A stretch of DNA of 64,000 bases, from contig VZSR01000478.1 of NCBI GenBank assembly GCA_013398615.1, forward strand, positions 192,525 through 256,524, given 5' to 3'. This DNA comes from Brachypodius melanocephalos (lineage: Eukaryota; Chordata; Aves; Passeriformes; Pycnonotidae). A program made the position numbers and the translations under genes. The stretch's first letter is position 1. Every line of letters begins with the position of its first letter. This document shows, piece after piece, positions 50,601-60,567 of the stretch. The notes below the pieces were generated by a model. That model was not told the origin of the DNA and did no database searches. It worked only from the letters and a program-made list of their open reading frames with translations.

Positions 50601-51956
50601 GAAATGTGATAGTTTTAATTGTTGCATGTTTAATACTGCTAATAGGATAAGTTTATAAAGAAAAGATTTTAAAAACCACACCCGAACACAAAACCCCAGC
50701 ACAAACCCACAAAACCTCCCGTTCTTACATCTTCTGTTAAACATAAAATGTGTTTAAACGCGCTTGAATGTTGCACAGAGCTGAGTTGTGGAGTAATGTT
50801 GGTTTGAAAGCCGCTGTTGTGGTTGGGCTGGGCGGGAATGGTGGGTCTAAGCCAGCGTGGGCTTCCCCTAAGGCAGCAGTTTTTGTGCAGATTGTTGTGT
50901 TTTGAGGATCAGCATTAGCCTGACTTATTTGCTTTTAGGGAGCTTGTTTGGAGAGCAGGTCGGAGCTGTTGGCTCTCAGCACGCGTTTCAATGCATTGGT
51001 TCTGGAAGAATGACAAGTTTTGAAGCTGAGAAATAGGGTGCACATCTGAACGAATTCTGGTTTTAAAAACGGGTGAAGAGCAAAGTTTAGGGTGTGTTAA
51101 GGGATGTGTTTTGTCTCAGTGTGGGAAGCTCAACTGTGAGGGTGGGTGATGCTGAGCTGGAGGTCTTGGGGGCTTTGGGGTTTAGGTGGGGAGATAAGAG
51201 GGGGTTTGCTCCAGGAGAGGAGCCTAAATGCCTCCCCAGTGCTTAGGTCAAGTTTGCTAATCTTGGCTTAGGCTCTGTCACACCAGAAGCCATAAATGGG
51301 ATTTGTCATTTTTGAGAGAGGCAGCAGAGTGCCCAAAATACACGTTTAGCCTCAAAAGAAGCAAACTCAGCCCTGCCCCGGGTTGGTGGCTGAGTCCCTG
51401 TGAGCCAGGGGACAGGAGGTGACAGAGCAGCTGCTCCAGCTGCTGGGCTTGGAGCCTCCTTGGTGGTCACAGACGCCCCTTGTTCTGCATTCCCTGGGAA
51501 GGCAGGATCAGGAACAGGACGTGGCTGGAGGCTGTGACTCCACTCTCTTTCTCCAGGTGTGCAGAGCAGGTCTGGGGTTCATCCTGGGTCAGCAGCACAG
51601 GGTTCTCTGTTAGTTCAGCACATCTCTCGAGGTAGCACCATTGTAGCTGTTTTGTCTAACATGTGTCTGGTACCTTCCCCTAACTGTGATGTGTGAGTGT
51701 AGAACTCTCATTCCCATAACATCCCACATGTGCTCTGAGAACTGGCTTCCCTTGAGGAAATGCTCATTGACACAAGAATCTGATTGTGGTGGTGAGACAC
51801 GACATTGTTGGTGTGCAACTTTGCCTTTCTTAGAGACACTTCTCTCACAATTCTTTAAATTAGATGATACATACGGTGTTTTACCTGTATGTATCAACCC
51901 AAGGACACCTAACGTGGGTTGCAATGCAATTGCTGGCTTTTCCCACGTTATCCTTG

Positions 51957-51991
51957 TTCTCTCTCTCTATATAAATTATATATATAAATAA
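51957..51991 (+). repeat. (TC)n/(TA)n short composite repeat
   Basis: 'tctctctctctatataaatt' followed by atatata. Confidence 0.75.
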
Positions 51992-52161
51992 GGCAAGTAC
52001 ATGCCTTACCTTGAAGTGATTGCCATGAGTGTGCATTTAACCTTCAGCCTCATTCCAGTGGTTGGTTGATTTGCAAGAGGCCTTTCCTTTCCCCAAGCGA
52101 AGCCTTTTCCTGTGCTGTGTTCTGTGCCGTGCTGTCTGTAACCAGCTGCTTTGTGTGGCAG

Positions 52162-52247
52162 GTGGGAGATTCAAGAAGGAGATCGTGGTGGATGGACAGA
52201 GCTACCTGCTGCTGATCAGAGATGAAGGGGGCCCTCCGGAGGCGCAG
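52162..52247 (+). CDS. AGAP1: AGAP1 coding exon 4: interswitch and G3-like region
   Basis: The acceptor is ttgtgtggcag and the donor CAG|GTGAGC. It enters in phase 1, completing Gly397, and ends in phase 0. It encodes residues 398-425. The two strands FKKEIVVDGQSYLLLIRDE correspond to beta-2 and beta-3 of a small GTPase. D417-E-G-G420 fits the DxxG (G3) pattern; family members carry RDEGG here, so a Ras Gln61 equivalent is not obvious. The final residues PPEAQ favour AGAP1, since AGAP3 is remembered with PPELQ. Confidence 0.96.
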
Positions 52248-52412
52248 GTGAGCCCAAAGCCTCGCTTTCCTCCTTTCTCCAAACTTCCTTGGGAAGGGCT
52301 GCCTCTGCTTTCTTCTGTCCTGAGTCCTTCTCGTTCTTCTGCTGGGAGAATTCCAGCATCACCCTCAGGTGAAAAAGGTTTTGTCCAGGAAATGGTTGGG
52401 GTTTCAGTTATG

Positions 52413-52432
52413 ATGGATGGATGGATGGATGA
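52413..52432 (+). repeat. (GGAT)n microsatellite
   Basis: About five ggat units, 165 bp after the exon 4 donor. Confidence 0.85.
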
Positions 52433-52543
52433 GTGTGCCTAGCAAATACTTGGAATTCTGACTGAGACCGTGCAAGCAAGGATATACAGTTCATTTCGAC
52501 TGAATTCCCAAGCACTCTGCTTCCCCTGGTGACACATCAGGAT

Positions 52544-52930
52544 TTCACAGACTCACAGAATGGTTTGGGTGGGAAGGGACCTTAAAGCTCATCTCACTCC
52601 CACCCCTGCCACGGGCAGGGACACCTTCTACAATCCCAGGGTGCTCCAATGTCCATCCTGGCCTTGGACACTGCCAGGGATCCAGGGGCAGCCACAGCTG
52701 CTCTGGGCACCCTGTGCCAGGGCCTGCCCACCCTCCCCAGGGAACAATTCTTTCCCACTGTCCCATTTAACCCTGCCTTGTGGCAGTGGGAAGCCATTCC
52801 CCTGTGTCCTGTCCTGCTCCATCCCTTGTCCCAAGTCCCTCTCCAGCTCTCTGGAAGGGGCTCTAAGGTCTCTCTGGAGCCTTTTCTTCTCCAGGTTGAA
52901 CACCCCCAGCTGTCCCAGCCTATCCAAGCC
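52544..52930 (-). mobile_element. CR1 LINE 3' end, about 390 bp
   Basis: 'cacagactcacagaatggtt', 'gggatccaggggcagccaca', 'cctgtgccagggcctgccca' and 'cttttcttctccaggttgaa'. About 300 bp downstream of exon 4. Confidence 0.92.
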
Positions 52931-53647
52931 ATTGGCTGTGGAGAAGACACTTGAGAAGACACTCTCTTTGGAATGAGAGCTTGCTCATGCGCTGCTTCAA
53001 TCACCTCAGACCCAGCCACCCTTTCTGCAGGCAGCACCCTTGTGTTGGGCACCCTCCTCCTCCTTCTCACCTGGGCACTGCAGGGTTTCCCGAGTGCTGG
53101 CTGCTGCTGGCCCTGCTTGGCTGGGCTCCAAGGGAGGACTCAGCTCCCAAGCAAGTGGGGATTTAGCATCAGTAGCTGCACTGTGGCCAGACAGCTGAGG
53201 GGGAGCGGTGCCAGCAGCAGCAGCTTGGGTCTCAATGCACCACCACAGCTCCAGGAGGCTGAGAGCGTGGGGGAAGGTGCCAGCACAAAGGGGAAGAGAA
53301 AGGACGTGGAGGAAATGGGGGCTGAGAGGGACATCCTGGAAGGAAGTCACAGGACAAAATAAACCGTTGGCACATCTGCAGCCGTGTCAGCAGGAGCAAC
53401 AAGGAAAGCTCTGTCTGCGGCTGGGAGGGACTTGGCTGAGGCACCCCCTGGTTTCCAACCTCTGATGCCTAGAGAGCATTCACTCATCTAAAACTGTAAA
53501 TAGTGGAGGTGTAGAGGTACAGGCAGCATCTGAGATGGCTTTGTGCCTGAGGAGCTGTTTTTACAGAGCTTACAGGAGCTCTGTGATGAGCAGCACGGGC
53601 TGTGCTCCTGGTACGTGCCAGGTAAATCTGGGCCTTTGACTGCTCTT

Positions 53648-53741
53648 GCCCAGTGGAGGGTGTCCCTGCCCGTGGCAGGGGGTTGGAATGAGATGAGCTT
53701 TAAGGTCCCTTCCTACACAAACCAGTCTTGGATTCTGTGGT
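53648..53741 (+). mobile_element. CR1 LINE 3' tip
   Basis: 'ccagtggagggtgtccctgc', 'aatgagatgagctttaaggt' and 'ttggattctgtgg'. Confidence 0.85.
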
Positions 53742-55864
53742 GGCTGAGATTTTTTTCTCCATCCTTGTGATTTGCTGAAGAGGCTTGAGGTGTCAGTACT
53801 GCCTCACCTTTCAGCATGAGGATTTCCTGTAAATTCCCTTTGGAGTTTTTTGGGTTTAATTTCAAATTACATCTCTGTTGAAAATGTTTAATCTGTTCGT
53901 TAACTCCTGCAATGAAAAGTTTGCTTGTGTGTTCATGAATAATTGGAATTGAGTTCCAACTGCAGTAAGAAAGGAGCTGGCATGCAAGATTCCTGGCACT
54001 GGGTCACAGGTATTCCCCAGACTACTGTCCCTTTCTTTTTGGCAGAATTGGAGAAAAAAGAAAACTTCCCTGAAGACTCTTCTTGTGGGTCTATGATCTC
54101 TCCTTTCTTTGCCCAAGATAAAATGGTTCAAAGTTGAAAGTAATTCAACTGCCTACTGTAAAACCAAATTACCCCAGTGACTGATTGTCCTAGGGTGACT
54201 TTATGATGCTTGTATCCCCAATCCTCCCAAATTTGCCCTAAACCAGGACACTGACCTACAATGAGCTGCTGCATCCAACTTTTTTAATTAAAAACTTTTT
54301 TTATGATTTGGTTTTGGGCTTGCCTTGAACTAACAGCTCTGCTCACTCACAGTAATAAGTCTGAGAATGGATTTTTATACCATCAGCTGATTCATTCTTG
54401 TTTCAAGCCATTCCCTGCACAGTACTCTGGATGAGGCATCCAGGGTTTCCAGACCTTGCGTTTCCCAAAATTCTTTGTTTTCCGTACCACGGGTCTGATA
54501 TCCACAAAGATTAAGCTGTGTTTCAGCATGAAAAGAGAAACAAGGAATTGCTGGCAGTGTTTTGCGTCTGCACTGGAACTGCACTGTGTAAATCTGTGGA
54601 GTGTTTTAAGATAACCTTTATTAGAAGGCTGCTGTACACACTGCTCAGACATTCAGAGGGTTTGGAGAGGCTGTTGGCTTCCAAATGGATGCCTTAAGGA
54701 CACTGCAGTTGTTGGGAAGAGTCTTAGGCATGATGCTGCCAAGTCCAGTCACCAAAAACCATTTTATAATGAGACCCAAGGCCACATCTCCCAGATAATG
54801 ATGCTGTCTGCAGTTCCTCTGGTTTGAACAGTGTGGTGGTTGACCTTATTCTGGCAGTGACTCTGCTATGGGTTAACCAGTCCTGTCCTTCCCCTCTGGT
54901 GGATTGTCCTTTTGACTGTCTTGAAAACCTCAAAACAATTTTTTGTCTATTTTTACACCACAACAGCCCAGGCAGTGTTTGGTTTCAATACAATCATCAT
55001 GAATATGCAGAGCCTTTCCCCAGTGAACCAGTGTGTCCCCTGGCATGTTGTAGTACTAACAAAACAAAGAGCATGAAAATCCCCTGGCTGAAGCCTGTTT
55101 CCATTGCTCTAAATTTGGGTAGGAATGGAGTCACTTAGGGAAAAAGAAAGGCAGCGAGGTAAGCTGGAGTTCTTTCTTGAGGTCCTGTTTACATTCATTG
55201 TGAAGTTAAATGTCTTTAAACCATCTTCATTCACTTGTAAGCTCAAAGCTCCTCACTTGCACGGTCACTGAGGAGCCCCTTGGCGTGGCCTGTGCACCTG
55301 CATGTCCCTCAGCAGGTTCCTGATGCCAAGAGAGAGCAGTTTGCTCTGCCACTGAAAGCAGAAGGAGGCGCTTGGTGCTCAGCTGAGAGTGTCTGTGTGG
55401 TGAGGAGCTGGCAGTCTCACATGAATGCTTTTGGACGTGGATTAAGATGTAGAGCTGACCTGGCGTTACCAGCAATGTCAGCATGCGTGCATGCAGATTG
55501 CAGCACTGCAGAGCGGTGCTGCTCATTCCAAATGCACACATGCAGCAGTCTCAGCCTGCTGTGTTTCCTGGGAATCAAACCCAGTGTGCACTGACAGTAC
55601 TGGGCTGGTGGTTACACCCCCCAGTGAAGAAGAGGTGCTCTTGTGGGGAATCCCTTGTGTATCCCAGATCCCTGTGTCTTTCAGGGTGATGAAATTCATT
55701 ATTTTAGCAGCTTACCCCCCTGCTGAGGCCGTGGTTGGTTGTGAGTTTTTCTGGTGTGTATTTCCTTTGCAGGAAGGTAAGAACAAGGTCTCTGTCTTGC
55801 TTTTCCTTCCTTCCCCCTCCTGGCTGCTCCCCTCACAGCTGTCCTTTCCCGTTTCTCTCTGCAG

Positions 55865-56006
55865 TTTGCCATGTGGGTGGATGCTGTTATCTTTGTGTTC
55901 AGCTTGGAGGATGAAGTCAGCTTCCAGACCGTCTACCACTACTACAGCCGCATGGCCAACTATCGCAACACCAGCGAGATCCCCATGGTCCTGGTGGGCA
56001 CGCAGG
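55865..56006 (+). CDS. AGAP1: AGAP1 coding exon 5: core of the GTPase-like domain up to the G4-like motif
   Basis: A pyrimidine-rich tract ends ctctctgcag; the donor is CAGG|GTGAGT. It enters in phase 0 and leaves in phase 1. It encodes residues 426-472 plus one base of Asp473. FAMWVDAVIFVFSLEDE is the strand-4 hydrophobic core, and VYHYYSRMANYRNTSEIP the following helix. MVLVGTQ(D) at 466-473 stands where Ras-like proteins have the NKxD guanine-recognition motif: TQD is the AGAP family form. The helix sequence is the best AGAP1-versus-AGAP3 discriminator in the window. A 20-bp tandem repeat starts 28 bp after the donor. Confidence 0.96.
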
Positions 56007-56034
56007 GTGAGTGCAGCCCTCCTTCCCACAGGGG

Positions 56035-56085
56035 CTTTGGCACCACAAGCCAAGCTTTGGCACCACAAGCCAAGCTTTGGCACCT
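56035..56085 (+). repeat. 20-bp tandem repeat beside the exon 5 donor
   Basis: The unit caccacaagccaagctttgg occurs at 56041-56060 and 56061-56080 without change, with partial units on both sides. Confidence 0.93.
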
Positions 56086-56209
56086 GCCAAGCCAGCAGAG
56101 CCATGCCCTGCCTTTCCACTGTGCTACAGGGCTGTGGCATTGCAAGGAACGTGTTTGAGGGGAGAGAAAAACATCCTGGCGGCTCTCCTGGACTTCAGCA
56201 GTGAAGAAA

Positions 56210-56450
56210 GAGGGGAAGTTTGGGTTAGATATGTACAAGAATTCCTTCCCTGGGAGGGTGGGCAGGCCCTGGCACAGGGTGCCCAGAGCAGCTGTGGCTG
56301 CCTCTGCATCCCTGGAAGTGTCCAAGGCAGGTTGGACACTGGGGCTTGGAGCAGCCTGGGACAGTGGGAGGTGCCCCTGCCCATGGCATGGAGTGCAGCG
56401 CAATGAGCTTTAAGGTTCCTTCCAACTCAGACCATTCCAGGATTCTGTGA
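56210..56450 (+). mobile_element. CR1 LINE 3' end about 200 bp after exon 5
   Basis: 'ggaagtttgggttagatatg', 'gggtgggcaggccctggcac' and 'ggcttggagcagcctgggac', ending 'ccaggattctgtga'. Confidence 0.92.
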
Positions 56451-56989
56451 CTTGCAAGGAAATCTTAAATAACACTTTCAGTGTGTGCTGGTCACAGTGG
56501 TTCTCTTGCTCGGCTGGGAGGTGCCCTCATTGAATTTGGGCAGGTAAATCAGTTGTGTGGGGAAGCTCTGCAGCCAGGCCAGTTTCCATATGCTTGGCAG
56601 TGTGGAAGGGTTCAACAGCCTGGCATTGCTGAGGGGCAAAAGGATGAGAGATGGAAAACCTCCAGCAGCACGACAGGAAGCAGAAGTGAGCCCTGTCCTC
56701 AGGCTGTGTCTCTGGGAGACCTCTGTAAATCAAGTGGAAATGCAGCTTTTCGCCACCTGAGCCAACCTCTCTGCCCGCTTTTTCCTTCTGAAATAGCAGC
56801 TGTCCTGAAGGGAAATACGGCAAGGAAAGGGTACCCAAAATACTTCTGTTTCTTTGGCATTTGAGTGGTCTTTGGAGTATTCTCTGCCTTGTTGTGCCAG
56901 CGTATCCCAGTAATATTTCACCAGTTTCCCATACTGTGATTGGTTTGCTGCACTGGTAGAGTTGAGGCCGTTCTGTTCCTGACCATACA

Positions 56990-57325
56990 GAACCATGGAA
57001 TCATTAAGGCTGAGAAAAATCCTTTAAAATCATCAAATCCAACTGTTCCCTCAACACTGCCAATGCCAGCACTAAACTGTGTCCCCAGGTGCTGCATTCA
57101 CATGATATTTATGTCCTTCCAGAGATGGTGACTCCACCACTGCCCTGGGCAGCTGTGCCAGGGCTGGACGACCCTTTGGGCACATTTTGAGGCCATTTCT
57201 CCTCATCCTGTCCCTTGTTCCTTGGGTACAGAGCCTACCTGGCTGTCCCCTCCTGTCAGGGACTTGTGCAGAGCCAGAAGGTCCCCCCTGAGCCTCCTTT
57301 CTCCAGGCTGAGCCCCCCAGAGCTG
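56990..57325 (-). mobile_element. CR1 LINE, diverged subfamily
   Basis: 'accatggaatcattaaggct', 'gatggtgactccaccactgc' and 'cctcctttctccaggctgag' in minus order. Confidence 0.8.
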
Positions 57326-57775
57326 CTCCTCACTACTCTTAAGTTCCTTCCCACTGGAACATCTCCTTCCAAGAGTATCACCAGGTTGCTGTTCTGTGTT
57401 AGAGGCAGAACACAGGTGTTGTGAATTGTTCTCAGTTCAGTTTTGGGCATCCTCATTTTTAGTGTGTCCCAGTGGTTCTGGTGGTGTTGAAGCTTTTTGC
57501 TGTTTTTCCAGCCACAAGGTCAGGGAGCAGTTGGCCTTCCCCTGCCTCCTGCCTGGGGGTGACAGTGCAGAGGGGATGTGTGGGCAACAGGGAAGGAAGA
57601 ATCACAGCCAGCTGAAGGGAGGAAACAGATGACAAGAAGGAAAAGGGGAAGTAGGAACAGAAAAAGTCTTAGAACAGCAGAAACTCCACCAAAAAGCAGA
57701 AAGGAGCTGCTTTGGAGGGCCACGTTTTGGGCTTGAAGCTGGACTTGAAAAGATGAAGGGGAAACATTTCTCCAA

Positions 57776-57798
57776 TTTTTTTTTTTTTTTTTTTTTTT
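57776..57798 (+). repeat. T23 homopolymer
   Basis: Run of T following 'catttctccaa'. Confidence 0.9.
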
Positions 57799-58052
57799 CC
57801 CTTTGTGCCCTTCTGACACTGGGGTATGGTTTTCTATCTCCTTCCTGTTACTTCCAGAAAAAGAAAAGTTCATTTTTCTGTTGCAGCACTGATGCAAAGG
57901 GGAATTTTAGAAAAGATGAAAACAATGCTAATTCTAGAATTAAGCATCAGGAAAAAACACAACTTTTTATCTGTGTTTGACAGTGAAATAAAATATATGA
58001 AATAAATAAATACACCTGTTAAAATACATATTTGAAATACACCTTTCATATC

Positions 58053-58172
58053 ATAGCATCCCAGAATGGTTTGGGATGGAGAGCACCTTAAAGAACATCT
58101 AATTGCAGCTCCATGCCATGGGCAGGGACACCTTCCACTAGCCCTGGTTGCTTCATGCCCTGTCTAACCTGG
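58053..58172 (-). mobile_element. CR1 LINE 3' end
   Basis: 'atagcatcccagaatggttt', 'ccatgggcagggacaccttc' and 'ctgtctaacctggac'. Confidence 0.88.
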
Positions 58173-58605
58173 ACTCCTTGGTTTTGTGAGGTATTCTTGG
58201 AATAAGATGTGAAATGAAACCTTTCCCAGAACATTAACACTGGCCCAGCGCTTCCAGGAGTTCTCCCCTGACTTCCAGAGCCCACTCAATGCTCCAGCCT
58301 GAGTGGAGCAAGGAGGCAAACTCTGGGAAGGTGTGCTCTTCTAGAGCTGAGCCCTGTCAGTGCCTTTGTGTCTGAATGTTCTCAGCGCCCTCTCCTGAGA
58401 AAAACCAGGCACCTACTGCTCCCAATTCCTGCTCTATTTCTGTTCATTGCATCAGAGCCTCAGATACAGTGTTCCAAGAGCCATTCATTCCATGTTTAGG
58501 TGATGCTCTTTCCCCAAGAACCAATCTGTTTGGCTGCTGTGGGGGGTTGCAGATTTTCAGGAAGACTTTCTGGGCTGCTGTAAATGCTGAAATTAGTGCC
58601 TGTTG

Positions 58606-58747
58606 CAGAATCCCAGAATGGTTTGGGCTGAAAGGGGCCTTGGAGATCATCCAGTGCCACCCCATGCCATGGGCAGGGACACCTTCCACTATCCCAGGTT
58701 GCTCCAAGCCCTGTCCAGCCTGGCCTAGAACACTTCCAGGGATGGGG
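58606..58747 (-). mobile_element. CR1 LINE 3' end
   Basis: 'cagaatcccagaatggtttg', 'ctatcccaggttgctccaag' and 'aacacttccagggatgggg'. Inverted relative to the copy beyond exon 6. Confidence 0.9.
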
Positions 58748-59457
58748 AGAAAGAGTAACACTGTACTCCTGGGGGAAAAAAAAAAAAAAGAAGTTATTTT
58801 TCAAGGTCTGTTAATAAGATTATCACTTCAAATAGTATCACCTTTGTACACAGACTCATCACTACAATGGAGTAGCAAGAAAGAAGCTTCTCCTTTGTCT
58901 GTTCTGGTGTAAGATTTTTTTCGAGCTCCTCTGGATAAGCTCTAGAAACTGAGATTTCTGATTTTCAGCTTTCATGAAAGGAAGCTCTTGGAGAGAATTA
59001 CCAAGTGTGATTGTTTAGAAAAATACAGTTTTTATCAGCTTTGCAGTATGTTCCCACAACATCCCTGGGTGTCTTTATGGGAGGGAAAGTAATTTACAAT
59101 TAAGTCCTATTTCTTGAAAATACATCATGTTTAATATTTCACACTCCATAGTCACTGATATTTACAGAGGCCAAGAAACCATTTGACATGTTGGTACTAA
59201 TCACCCACTTGTGTCCTTAAATATATTTTACATCAGAGCTCATGTTCTTTTAGTGATTGTGTATTTTTTTTTCTTTTTTTTGCCAACAACTGAGCTCAAT
59301 ATATGTATTTAAGGAAAGCAAAAAGCATCGGAGGTTTTCCCCCTGGCTTTTAGAATTGGTGTACTGGTAATTTTAATAAGGAAATGTAAATCAGAGTGAT
59401 GTGCACCCTGTTCCATGGTTTGTATTTAAACTCACTGCTTGGGTATTGGTCAATATG

Positions 59458-59682
59458 ATGGGAGCTGGCCTGAAGTTGCACCAGGGGAGGTTTAGGTTGG
59501 ATATCAGGGAAAATTTCCTCCCAGAAAGGGTTGTCAGGCATTGGAACCATCCCTGGAAGTGCTCAAAACCCACATGGATGTGGCACTTGAGGACATGGGC
59601 TAGTGGTGACCGTGGGTTGGCGTTAACACTCAGTGATCTCAGAGGTCTTTACCCATTTCCACAACCCTCCTGTGACTCTGTC
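59458..59682 (+). mobile_element. CR1 LINE 3' end just before exon 6
   Basis: 'ggggaggtttaggttggata', 'tgtcaggcattggaaccatc' and 'gatctcagaggtctttaccc'. Ends 61 bp before the exon 6 acceptor. Confidence 0.82.
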
Positions 59683-59743
59683 AATCCCAAGCCGGTGTTC
59701 CCAGGTGAGCTCTAATGGGTGTTTTCCCCCTGTTGCTATGCAG

Positions 59744-59878
59744 ATGCCATCAGCTCCACCAACCCCCGTGTCATCGACGATGCCAGGGCCAGGAAGTTGT
59801 CCAATGATCTCAAGAGGTGCACTTACTACGAGACCTGTGCCACCTACGGGCTCAACGTGGAGAGAGTCTTCCATGACG
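59744..59878 (+). CDS. AGAP1: AGAP1 coding exon 6: G5-like end of the GTPase-like domain
   Basis: The acceptor is ccctgttgctatgcag and the donor GACG|GTACAG. It enters and leaves in phase 1. It encodes the rest of Asp473, residues 474-517, and one base of the next codon (expected Val in VAQK). PRVIDDARARKLSNDLKR is the family helix, and ETCAT (502-506) is the G5-like motif that contacts guanine in Ras-type folds. The exon ends in NVERVFHD, where I remember VFQD in mammals, so His516 may be a lineage change. A CR1 copy ends about 61 bp before the acceptor, but the polypyrimidine tract is intact. Confidence 0.96.
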
Positions 59879-60269
59879 GTACAGCTGCCCTTTCTCATCC
59901 AGCACATCCCTCCATCCACAGCTCTCCTTCCTGACTAACCACCCACCTGGGATAGCTCTGATATTTGCCTGCTCAGTTAAAGAAAAGGCTGAGTTTTAGG
60001 CATTTTTGTTGTGTTTTCTAAGTCAGCTCCTTAACTCGAACGTGTCACACGTGCACTGATGTGTTCACCACCAGCACCTTTAGTCTCAAGCATCTTAAGC
60101 TGTTCTTAGTCCTGATTTGATTTTCAGTTTTCTTTGGTGCTTGCTTTATTTTAGCAAAGCTTTCTCTGGTTAGGTTTTAGTGCTTGTGGAGAGGCTGAGA
60201 GGCTCTTTGTGCAGAGTAGCTGAAAATGCCACGTTTGATACCGTAGAGTTCATGGGGTGTTGAAAATTG

Positions 60270-60503
60270 AGACATAGGTTGGATGTTGGGAAGAAATTGT
60301 TCCCTGGGAGGGTGGGCAGGCCCTGGCACAGGGTGCCCAGAGCAGCTGTGGCTGCCCCTGGATCACTGGAAGTGTTCAAGGCCAGGTTGGACAGGGCTTG
60401 GAGCACCCTGGGATGGTGGAAGGTGTCCCTGCCCATGGCAGGGGTGGGACAGGGTAAACTTTAAGCTCCTTTCCACCCAAACCATTCTGGGACTCTCTGA
60501 GAG
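60270..60503 (+). mobile_element. CR1 LINE 3' end
   Basis: 'ataggttggatgttgggaag', 'gggcaggccctggcacaggg' and a terminal 'aaaccattctgggactct'. Confidence 0.92.
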
Positions 60504-60517
60504 TCTTGTGTAGGAGT

Positions 60518-60567
60518 TTTGATCCGTGTGGGTCCCTCCCAGACCAGGGTATTCCGTGATTCCATCC
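60518..60567 (+). mobile_element. CR1 LINE 3' tip, second subfamily
   Basis: 'gatccgtgtgggtccctccc' and 'gtattccgtgattccatcc' match the end of the 26335-type element. It sits directly after another CR1 end. Confidence 0.6.

Larger units (their letters stand above)
38530..52161 (+). other. AGAP1 intron 3 (13,632 bp)
   Basis: Holds CR1 fragments in both orientations, the 100-N gap, a T25 run at 47618 and a CpG-containing pocket at 48040-48340. Two repeat-free stretches (about 40480-40760 and 50150-50680) look like candidate conserved noncoding elements. Elsewhere nothing was recognised. Confidence 0.9.
52248..55864 (+). other. AGAP1 intron 4 (3,617 bp)
   Basis: Contains a long minus-strand CR1 (52544-52930), a (GGAT)n tract at 52413-52432, a short plus-strand CR1 (53648-53741) and a possible unidentified interspersed repeat near 54170. 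The rest is unremarkable. Confidence 0.9.
56007..59743 (+). other. AGAP1 intron 5 (3,737 bp)
   Basis: The most repeat-filled intron here: a 20-bp tandem repeat by the donor, five CR1 pieces in both orientations, a T23 run (57776-57798) and an A14 run (58776-58789). Confidence 0.9.

Noticed and set aside
52560..53362. Several open frames of 100-158 codons after exon 4
   Set aside because: They come from the CR1 at 52544-52930 and its G/C-rich flank, with no splice logic linking them to AGAP1.
55491..56204. 237-codon forward frame across exon 5
   Set aside because: It reads exon 5 in the wrong frame; the correct frame gives FAMWVDAVIFVFSLEDE.
4160..59878. AGAP3 or AGAP2 as the identity of the gene
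   Set aside because: The P-loop GNLASGKS and the helix YHYYSRMANYRN fit AGAP1. AGAP2 has GDARSGKS, and AGAP3 is remembered with YNYFLRL in the helix.
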